Origin: Gloeocapsopsis dulcis
GTDB taxonomy: Bacteria; Cyanobacteriota; Cyanobacteriia; Cyanobacteriales; Chroococcidiopsidaceae
Length of the DNA: 64,000 bases
Direction: 5' to 3'
Assembly (NCBI RefSeq): GCF_032163395.1
Contig: NZ_CP119968.1
Coordinates: 4,366,001-4,430,000 of the forward strand
Part shown: in pieces, positions 33,941 to 41,200 of the stretch
Layout: every line of letters begins with the position of its first letter
Position numbering within the stretch: the first letter of the stretch is position 1
Notes under the pieces: generated by a model
The model's input: the letters and a program-made list of their open reading frames with translations, nothing else
Told to the model about the DNA's origin: nothing
The model's database searches: none
Made by a program: the position numbers and the translations under genes

Positions 33941-34170
33941 TCATCAAAAACCAATCACGGCAACAGCACGCTTCTGTGGGGAAACTTCCAAGTAGCGCTG
34001 CAACGTGCCTAAATCATTGTGTTTCGATATTTCCTGAATCACACGCCAGGGGATACCAGGGCTGGACATCATAGTTAGGGCAGTACGCCTAAACGAGTGA
34101 GTGCTAACTCACTCTAACTTAACGCGCTTGCAGGAACGAAGAATCTTGTCCGCACTATCGCATTTTACGT
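33941..34170 (-). pseudogene. tyrosine recombinase (integrase) C-terminal remnant
   Basis: The minus strand reads ADKILRSCKRVKLE, then a TGA where GGA (Gly) would be expected, then VSTHSFRRTALTMM, PWRVIQEISKHNDLGTLQRY and LEVSPQKRAVAVIGF before the stop. The HSFRRT box and the catalytic Tyr (QRYLEV) identify the C-terminal catalytic part of a phage-type integrase. The N-terminal part is missing and the Gly codon is a stop, so it is inactive. No tRNA gene or attachment site is adjacent. Confidence 0.78.
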
Positions 34171-34404
34171 TGCACTCAATTGTGAAAATAAATCTCGCAG
34201 GGGGATTGGCGGGATGCGAACGCGTCTGTCGTAAAGGTTATCCTGCAATCCCTTGTGTTGGATGAGATTCGCGCTTTGGTTGGTCAGGAAGCTGTTATGT
34301 GTGGAGCGAACACCGCTCTTGTTCCCGTTCGCCTAAAGGAAATAAATCTCAGCAAGGATTGACATTGATTTAGTACAAATATACTATATATTTTTAATAT
34401 ATAA

Positions 34405-34580
34405 TATTGAGAAGCCTCAAGGTTGTATCCACACGGCACTTGCTTCAAGTCGAGGCTTTGCCCGCCCAACGCAGTGCCTCCACTGTTGCAGTCTTTAAAC
34501 ATTGCCTCAATTCCACTACGATGTTTAAATGCTTTAATCTCGCTGCCTAGTAGCTCCGCTGCATTATCTACAAATCCGAA
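34405..34580 (-). pseudogene. IS4-type transposase remnant with in-frame palindromic insertion
   Basis: The minus strand reads GFVDNAAELLGSEIKAFKHR, SGIEAMFKDCNSGG and then, after about 16 extra residues, GYNLEAS. In IS4-like transposases the corresponding motif runs straight through as IEAMFKDCKTGGYNLE. The extra block corresponds to about 48 bases bounded by GGCACT and AGTGCC, that is, a small palindromic element inserted in frame. Both ends of the gene are lost. Confidence 0.65.
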
Positions 34581-34619
34581 GCTGAAAGCCGACCTTCAAC
34601 TGGCTCATATTCATCTTCT

Positions 34620-34791
34620 AACAACCAAGTTTGAGCTTCGTCATCGTGAACACGTCAATCGTTGCCTCAAAGTATTCAAAATTCTTTGTGAGCGTTACCG
34701 CAATCGACAAAGGCGATTTAGTTTACGGTTTAATTGGATTGCTGGTCTTTACAATTACGAGCTAACTCTGACTAATATCAAATTTGTTTGA
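34620..34791 (+). pseudogene. IS5-family transposase C-terminal remnant
   Basis: The frame reads EHVNRCLKVFKILCERYRNR, then QRRFSLRFNWIAGLYNYELT, up to the stop at 34791. This closely follows the C-terminal end of cyanobacterial IS5-type transposases (HVNRRLKIF-x-RYRNRRRRFGLRFNLIAG). The catalytic Asp and Glu regions upstream are missing. It directly abuts the opposite-strand IS4 remnant. Confidence 0.7.
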
Positions 34792-34981
34792 TTGCCCTTA
34801 TTTAAGCTGCTGTCCTCAGCCACCAGTCGTAGCAGGTTACCCATGAACCAAATCTAGCTCTACCACCGGATTTGATTTTAACTGGATTTGAGATGAGATG
34901 CGATCGCACTTCCCGTACACTCATTCAGGTAATACAGATACAATAAGAGATTGCACGTTAATTTACACATGGAGATAGAGT

Positions 34982-35218
34982 ATGTCCCGCAAATGTCAGC
35001 TAACAGGTAAAAAAGCAAACAATGCTTACGCAATTTCACACTCGCACCGTCGCACCAAAAAACTACAAGAGGCAAACTTGCAGTGGAAACGAGTATGGTG
35101 GGCGCAAGGAAACCGCTGGGTAAGACTGCTACTTTCTACTAAAGCAATCAAGACTCTAGAACACAAAGGTTTAGATGCAATGGCAAAAGAAGCAGGAATC
35201 AATTTGAATCGTTATTAA
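34982..35218 (+). CDS. rpmB: 50S ribosomal protein L28
   Basis: The 78-residue basic protein begins [20 protein letters not shown] and contains [19 protein letters not shown], a standard bacterial L28. It binds 23S rRNA in the large subunit. Length is normal. A short perfect palindrome lies 13 bp after the stop. Confidence 0.96.
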   Translation: MSRKCQLTGKKANNAYAISHSHRRTKKLQEANLQWKRVWWAQGNRWVRLLLSTKAIKTLEHKGLDAMAKEAGINLNRY

Positions 35219-35230
35219 TGCGTACTTTTG

Positions 35231-35246
35231 GGGGCAGTACTGCCCC
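35231..35246. terminator. perfect palindrome after rpmB, possible terminator
   Basis: GGGGCAGTACTGCCCC is a perfect 16-bp palindrome 12-27 bases after the rpmB stop. It is preceded by TTTT on the left side but followed by AGTATG, so it lacks a proper T-run for the rpmB transcript. On the minus strand it is upstream-facing with a run CAAAAG. It could be a weak terminator or a binding site. Confidence 0.35.
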
Positions 35247-35272
35247 AGTATGACAAAATAAGTGTAAAGTAA

Positions 35273-35512
35273 TTACTGCTGTGCTACCCGCCTAACTACT
35301 TCTAAATCGATACCAAGTCGCTCCGCAATTTGCTCTACAGTCATACCTGCTTCTAATAACAAGGGAACTGCGGCTAATTTACCTTCTTCACGACCACGTT
35401 CAAGCCCTTGCTCAAGCCCTGGTTCTAGCCCTTCTTCTAGAGCCTCTTGATAAACTCTAGTTTGCTTTAATTCACTTAAATCCAACATCTCTTCAATCTC
35501 CTGCCTACTCAA
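35273..35512 (-). pseudogene. C-terminal remnant of Rpn/DUF2887-type nuclease
   Basis: The frame starts at a TTG and reads SRQEIEEMLDLSELKQTRVY, then a Glu/Gly-rich stretch with EGLEPGLEQGLERGREEG repeats, then MTVEQIAERLGIDLEVVRRV. This is the typical tail of the PD-(D/E)XK Rpn-like 'transposase' family common in cyanobacteria. Upstream, a short INITSFP segment matches the preceding part of the family but in a frame shifted by one missing base, and the nuclease domain is absent. The 79-residue open frame could still be expressed, but I treat it as a fragment. Confidence 0.65.
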
Positions 35513-35606
35513 ATTGGGAAACTTGTAATATTAATAGCGATCGCCACAAAAATCCTGTTGCAGTATACGTTTTGCCCTCAAGTCATCAGAATTGAAAGGA
35601 AATTTT

Positions 35607-36164
35607 ATGATAACTCTTAAACTCCCGCTAACTGATGAAGAATTCATGCGTATTGCATCTGAAAATGAGGAATGGTGGTTTGAAAGTACCAAGGATGGAG
35701 AACTGGTTATTATGCCGCCTACTGGGGGGAATACTGGACGCCGTAATAGTAAAATAACAACTCAATTGGAGCTTTGGAACAGTGTTAATAATTTAGGTGA
35801 AGCGTTTGATTCTTCTACAATGTTCGTCTTACCAAATGGTGCGAGACGTTCGCCTGATGCGGCTTGGATAAAGCGCGATCGCTGGAATAATCTCAGTTTA
35901 GAACAACAAGATAAGTTTCCGCCGCTTTGTCCAGATTTTGTTATTGAACTTGTTTCTCCCTCAGATAGCATTGAACAATTACAGCAAAAGATGCAGGAAT
36001 ACCTTGAAAATGGTGCAGTATTAGGTTGGTTAATTGACCCAACAACAAGAAGAGTAGAAGTTTATCGTCATGGACATAACAAAGAAATATTAGAATCGCC
36101 TATAACACTTTCTGGTGAAGATGTATTGCCAGGGTTTATACTGAACTTACAACCGATTTATTAA
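35607..36164 (+). CDS. Uma2 family (DUF820) putative endonuclease
   Basis: From ATG 35607 (MITLKLPLTDEEFMRIASEN) the product is 185 residues, with AAGGA six to seven bases upstream; a TTG at 35592 is a poorer start. Family motifs are DGELVIMPPTGGNTGRRNSK, NGARRSPDAAWIKRDRWNNL, LCPDFVIELVSPSDS and LGWLIDPTTRRVEVYRHG. It is the third Uma2 paralogue of the window and the one with the most canonical D-ExK-like core. Confidence 0.88.
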   Translation: MITLKLPLTDEEFMRIASENEEWWFESTKDGELVIMPPTGGNTGRRNSKITTQLELWNSVNNLGEAFDSSTMFVLPNGARRSPDAAWIKRDRWNNLSLEQQDKFPPLCPDFVIELVSPSDSIEQLQQKMQEYLENGAVLGWLIDPTTRRVEVYRHGHNKEILESPITLSGEDVLPGFILNLQPIY

Positions 36165-36245
36165 AAAGTTTAAATATTGTGGCGATCGCTATTATTTAGT
36201 TCAAGTTTACTCGATTAAATTATCAATAACGAACTCAACAATTGT

Positions 36246-36449
36246 ATGAAAATCAAAACAATTATTCATCCTGCAGAAGAAGGCGGCTATTGGGCAGAGG
36301 TTCCCGCCCTTCCTGGTTGTATTACTGAAGGAGACACAATCGAGGAGGTGATGGCTAACTTAAAAGATGCGATTGAAGGGTGGCTAGATGTTGCTAATAG
36401 TCGTAATGCAAATGAATCAACTGCTCAAGTTGTCGAAATTGCTATATGA
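36246..36449 (+). CDS. hicB: HicB family antitoxin
   Basis: The 67-residue protein has the HicB core: IIHPAEEGGYWAEVPALPGC and ITEGDTIEEVMANLKDAIEG. It lacks the extra C-terminal DNA-binding domain, so it is a minimal antitoxin. Its stop overlaps the HicA start by four bases (ATGA), meaning translational coupling, in the antitoxin-first order. Confidence 0.9.
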   Translation: MKIKTIIHPAEEGGYWAEVPALPGCITEGDTIEEVMANLKDAIEGWLDVANSRNANESTAQVVEIAI

Positions 36450-36655
36450 AATCTATTTCTGGCAAGCAGTTTTGCAAGATTGTGGAACAAAAAGGTTGGG
36501 TTTTGCGAAGAATCACTGGTAGCCATCACATCTACGAAAACCCTGAATTAGAGCAAATTTTGTCAATTCTTGTTCACCGTAACCAAGATTTGAAAATTGG
36601 AACCTTGAAAGCTTTGATGAAAATTGCCCAGCTATCTGAGGAAGATTTAATCTGA
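36446..36655 (+). CDS. hicA: HicA family mRNA interferase toxin
   Basis: The 69-residue protein has the dsRBD-like HicA fold with the expected catalytic-His region GSHHIYENP and the LKIGTLKALMKIAQLSEEDL C-terminal helix. It would cleave mRNA when not bound by HicB. Length and motifs are normal, so the pair looks functional, in contrast to several neighbours in this region. Confidence 0.9.
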   Translation: MKSISGKQFCKIVEQKGWVLRRITGSHHIYENPELEQILSILVHRNQDLKIGTLKALMKIAQLSEEDLI

Positions 36656-36727
36656 CTGTAGACTCGCGCACAGAGAGCTAGCACAATTCATTGTAGGCGA
36701 CTATCGAGAATTTATCTGCAACTTATT

Positions 36728-36770
36728 GGAAACGAACCACTAAGAACACAAAGTACACAAAGAGAAGAGA
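36728..36770 (-). repeat. CTTTGTG...GGTTCGTTTC repeat, copy 1
   Basis: The minus strand reads TCTTTGTGTACTTTGTGTTC, then TTAGTGGTTCGTTTCC. The same word series occurs at 47590-47680 (interrupted) and 63733-63772. It is a dispersed intergenic repeat; no function is evident. The rest of 36656-36940 holds nothing I recognise. Confidence 0.5.
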
Positions 36771-36940
36771 AAGAGAGGGATTCTGATGAATATTTAGGAT
36801 TGCTGTAGCACAATTATTGTAGCGTTCGACTCTATTATAAAATTGATGCTTTTTTAGGAATATAAAGCTCCAACTTAATTAAATGTGGGATAGCAGTCTC
36901 GGCTGTCCGAGTAAGCATAATATTAATTTAGTTAATCTAC

Positions 36941-37327
36941 TTACAACCAGTTTTCGAGTTGCAGATTTGGAATATTTATGAAGTGGCGAGTGTTATTAGT
37001 TACAAGAATGTCTTGACGAGAACTGGCAACTGCACCAATTACAGCATCTTATTCTCCTGTTGGTTTGCCAATTTTTCTTAACTCAGCTTGAATTTTACCA
37101 AATTCTTTAGCTGCACTTTGATCAAATTCAACAACTGGCATTAAGCTCAGAAATTGCTCTAACACACTCAGATTGTGCTGTAGCCGTTGGGAACAGTACA
37201 CACCTTTGTAGAGTTCAGCTACGACAATTGTGGAAAGGTAACAAAGACTTGCTTTGGTATTAAATTGCCTAACTGCTAAAGGGTTCTGTTTGAGCAAAGC
37301 TACAAAAATATTTGTATCTAACAACAC
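36941..37327 (-). pseudogene. VapC (PIN) toxin interrupted by one nonsense codon
   Basis: The frame begins MLLDTNIFVALLKQNPLAVR and runs as a normal VapC to GKPTGE, where TAA at 37049-37051 stops it. In the same frame the sequence continues DAVIGAVASSRQDILVTNNT, RHFINIPNLQLENWL and a stop at 36941, which is the expected C-terminal end. Removal of that single codon would give a complete 128-residue PIN toxin. The stop immediately precedes the third catalytic Asp, so the 92-residue truncated product should be inactive. The antitoxin gene upstream is intact. Confidence 0.85.
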
Positions 37328-37338
37328 GAATTCTTGCC

Positions 37339-37590
37339 TTAGTCATCAATTGGTTCTATTACTCTGCCTTGATAGGCATGACGTTCGCTGTCAATTTCAG
37401 CAAATGTCTGATCAAGAGCAGGTTGATTTTTCCATGCACCAAATATTTGATTGAGTCTTGTTAATCGTTCCTGTTCACTCAAGGAACTCGTCATTGCAAC
37501 TTCTATAGTTATTTCTATTCCATCAGGAATATTAAGTTCTTCTAATAGTTCGATGCTTTGACCACGCTTGATTCCTTTAACTTTCAACAT
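37339..37590 (-). CDS. antitoxin of the broken VapC
   Basis: From the ATG at 37588-37590 (MLKVKGIKRGQSIELLEELN) the product is 83 residues with a beta-rich AbrB/DUF104-like N-terminal part (IPDGIEITIEVAM) and an acidic helical C-terminus. It starts a two-gene unit with the vapC pseudogene 11 bases downstream. An open frame extends 20 codons upstream but lacks a sensible start. Confidence 0.75.
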   Translation of the reverse strand: MLKVKGIKRGQSIELLEELNIPDGIEITIEVAMTSSLSEQERLTRLNQIFGAWKNQPALDQTFAEIDSERHAYQGRVIEPIDD

Positions 37591-37687
37591 GATTCTTCCA
37601 CGATGTCTTAAACACAAGCTAAGCCCTTCTATAAGATAGTACAGATACAATAATTATAAGTTTGAATACTCAAGGGCGAGTACAAAG

Positions 37688-37733
37688 GGCGATCGCATTT
37701 CTTTCAATTAAGTATTGACGTAACAGAATGGCG
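37688..37733 (+). repeat. 45-bp direct repeat upstream of hpsA, copy A
   Basis: GGCGATCGCATTTCTTTCAA is followed by TTAAGTATTGACGTAACAGA and ATGGCG. A matching copy, with about five differences, lies at 37963-38006. The two flank the hairpin repeat at 37807-37928. The whole 37591-38291 gap holds no gene. Confidence 0.65.
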
Positions 37734-37806
37734 TTGTTTTTCTAGATAAAAAAGAATCACAATATAGAGTTAAATAAAAGACTTCCTACAGAAATTGTAA
37801 ACGCCC

Positions 37807-37928
37807 TGCGACTGAAGTCGGGGCTACTCAAACGAAGTGTGTCTCCGCACACTCAAAAACGATAGTTTTAGCAGTTAGTCCACGCAGGTGGACTTTGTTT
37901 GTTTAGCTGCGAATTTATTCGCCAAGCT
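37807..37928 (+). repeat. dispersed hairpin repeat, copy 2 of 3
   Basis: The left arm is CGACTGAAGTCGGGGCTACT followed by CAAACGAAGT; the right arm ends GTTTAGCTGCGAATTTATTC then GCCAAGCT. The arms are imperfect reverse complements over about 30 bases. The centre contains a second small palindrome (GTGTGTCTCCGCACAC) and CCACGCAGGTGG. It lies between two copies of a 45-bp direct repeat. Confidence 0.78.
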
Positions 37929-37962
37929 ACTTCAGGATGTAATTCTAAAGAGGAACTGAGAA

Positions 37963-38006
37963 GGCGATCGCATTCCTTAAATTGAGTATTGACGTAACAG
38001 AACGCC
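37963..38006 (+). repeat. 45-bp direct repeat upstream of hpsA, copy B
   Basis: GGCGATCGCATTCCTTAAAT is followed by TGAGTATTGACGTAACAGAA and CGCC. It is the partner of copy A at 37688-37733. From here to 38291 the sequence is an AT-rich leader of the first hpsA gene, with no gene. Confidence 0.65.
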
Positions 38007-38291
38007 TTACTAACTTGTTGTCACAATTAGTTTCTCCGTTAATTTACGGAAAAAATCTTTTAGTAACTTCCATCGATATCGTAGTTCTGCGGTGGATTAT
38101 TAAGGCTTTAACTTGTTAAGACTGTACAGAGTAGTGAAGCGTTGCATTATTGTTAAGTTTCCCAGATAAGGGGAACCCATTAAACATAACTGCATAAGTT
38201 TGTATTAATCACACTTGGAAATCCAAGTTCATTTCGTGGTCCTCGTCATTTTGTTGAGGAAATAGTTTTCGTTTTTGGCAGGAAAGCAGTC

Positions 38292-41200
38292 ATGTCAAGT
38301 CACAAGCAAGATAAAGCCATTCAACGTCTCTTATCTAAGACGAACTTTAAACTTCAATTACAGTGGTTTCTGCGTAGTTTAGTCGTCATCAGTAGACAGA
38401 AGCATCTTGCTGACGCTGGCTTTGTGTTGCCAACAGTAACGATGGTGTCAATGGTAGTTGTGTTGCTAACCACAGCGATAGTTTTTCGATCTTTTGATCG
38501 CTCCAAAAACGCTAGCTACGTGAGGGTAAATCAAGCTGTACTTAATGCTGCTAATCCTGCACTTGATCGCGCTAGAGCAAAACTAGATGCTTTGTTTGCA
38601 GATCCTACACTACCAAGAGCAACGCCTTCTGATCTTGCTTTATACACTGCTCTGACAGCTAGTAAATATAGCTTTGGCGATGAAGAACGTTTGAAACTTG
38701 TTAAAGATGGTATTAATGAAGTTGCAGGTATTCAAAAATATCCTGATGTACCTCTAGATGATGATGAGACGCTAAAAACTGCATGGAGATTTCCGGTTGA
38801 CACAGATAACAACGGCAAGTTTGATAGCTATACTCTCTACGGCATTTACTTCCGCAGCCCTCATCGTGGAAGTGATGGTAAGTTTGATAGAGCCAGAAAC
38901 CCTCTAGGGGCAAGAACTCCACCAATGAAGGGTGGTAATATTGGCAACCAGTGTGCTAATGCTGCTGGTACTAGTGCTAGTTTGGTGGGTGATTCTAGTT
39001 GGTATAAATCTGGCGGCAAGCTGAGTAAGAGTTTCTTCGTTTATACCGCGACGGTTCCAATCACCAATCCTCCTGAAGGCAATTATGAGAAAGGGAATAA
39101 AAGCTTTTCTGCTTTAGAGTTTCAACAAGATCGGAGCTTAATTCCTCTAAATAATAATGCGGCTGTGTTCCAGGATGATCTTGAATTGACTCCTGGATCA
39201 GTTTTCCGCATGAATGGCAGAGTTTTTACAAATGCTAATCTGCTCATTGGTGGACGCAATAATACTGAAGTTAGGCTTTATCAAGTAAGTAGCAAGAATT
39301 CATGCTTTTATGAAGAAGAAAACAGTAAAATTACTGTTGGCGGTAATGTAGGAACTGGAAACGTTGCCGATACTTCAAACCAGAATGGAGTAACTGTTGA
39401 TCTTTTCAACGGTTTTGGGAATAATCCTGGTAGTGCCACAATAAACAGCAACAATAAATCTACAAATTCCAACGGTGGAGCACAAGTAGCATACAACGAT
39501 GCTGCTTACAACAGGCGGATTGCTGTGATGAAACGGACAGCACTCTTTTTACACGGAAACTATAGCTCTACTACAAATAAGATTGACCCACCACCAACAA
39601 TCAGCAGCGTTGATGCAATATCGCGGTATCCTCAAGCGGTGAAAGATGGCTTTAAAGCCAAGATTCAAGCATCTGGAGGTAGTAGCTTAAATACACAAGA
39701 TGTTTTAGCACAAGAACTCGAAATTTACTTAAAGAATCGTACTCGGCGTGTTCCCTACGTTGAAGTTGCAGCACCTGATGGTACAGGTGCATTAGGTGCA
39801 TATGATAGCGATGGAGATGGTATCGATATATCCGTTTTTGCTTCAGGTACGATTGACCCACCTGATGCTTGGAGTGCAGTTACAAATACCAGCCCTCTCG
39901 CGCTTACTACTGCTAAATTAGAACAAACTCAACCAGAGCAGCAAAAAAAGGATGGCAAAGAAACATATGTGGGCGATCGCATCCTTGTAGGAAACAACCT
40001 TCCTGCTTTCTGGAAAAAGGATGGCAAGTACGTTACTGGACGTAATGAAAAGCAGTTTTTAGGCAACGCTATTAATTGGACGAGTCCGAGTAATGAACCA
40101 CGTTATCGTACAACTCAGGTAGTACCTTTACCCGATATCGGAATATCTGACAGAAACGGTTTTTGGGAAGATGCTGCGGCTCAACAACCACAAGGTAGTG
40201 CTAATACAGGTGGTTTAAGAGTAATAACTGGAGCAGGAATTTATCGCAATGACTCATCCTCCTACACAGCTTTATCCACTGCCTCATTTATCTCTAAACC
40301 TACTACTCTAGATTCCGGTGGCACTATTCCTAATGCCCCGCGCTTAGCAGGCGAGTCTACAGCAACTCAATACAACCTAGTTTGGTCTGACATAACACCA
40401 ATGACTGGTGGTGCTAATAGTCCAACAGTTCCACCCGACTTACGCATGAGAGCTACAGCAGTTTATCACTATAAAGATAATGCAGGAACTAGTCAGACTC
40501 CGATCGCTTGTGTAAGTAGTTACTACAATCCAACAAACGCAACTACAGCTAGGAATAGAATTAACGTTGACGGTGGATATGGCATTGATACGACTGATGG
40601 CAGGTCAAATAATGGAGTAGTTTATCCTCCTGCATACACTAGTGATTCCGCTAGGTTCGTGGCGATCACAACTTATCTACCTGAACTAAAAGCTCAAGCA
40701 AAACTGATGTTTCCTAATGGACGCATTGTTAATGAACCATTGCAGCAAGCTTTACTAAAAATCAATACAAGTGGACAGCTAGCAGATACCACTAAACCAT
40801 TAAGCTTATCTGAAAATTCAGCAATTGATGCGGCAATTTGTGCGCTCAAAATCTTGACTGATAGTACATTCACACCTAGTAGCACTGTACTTCCTCACGG
40901 TGCAATTAAGGAAGCTACTTTCCTCGATGCTAGACAACTTAGAGCAATCGATAAAACTCCAGCTAACTACGACTTGGAGCTAGAGCAACGCCAACCGTTA
41001 GAAATCCGAGTAACTGATCTCAATACAGGTCAATTAGCTGCAACCTCAATTGGTTCCTCAACAAAACAGGAGTATATTCTACCTAATAGTGGCATTATCT
41101 ACGCCAGTCGTGATGATGCTTTACTTGATTTAAGTGATACAAGTGTTGAAAAAGAGTTGCTTAGCCCTACTGATTTTAGACTTGATTCTACTCGTCGCCC

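Noticed and set aside
34200-34372. A plus-strand coding-like frame ending EINLSKD between the integrase and IS4 remnants
   Set aside because: It shows plausible amino-acid composition but no start, no recognisable family and stops nearby; mentioned only as part of the debris region.
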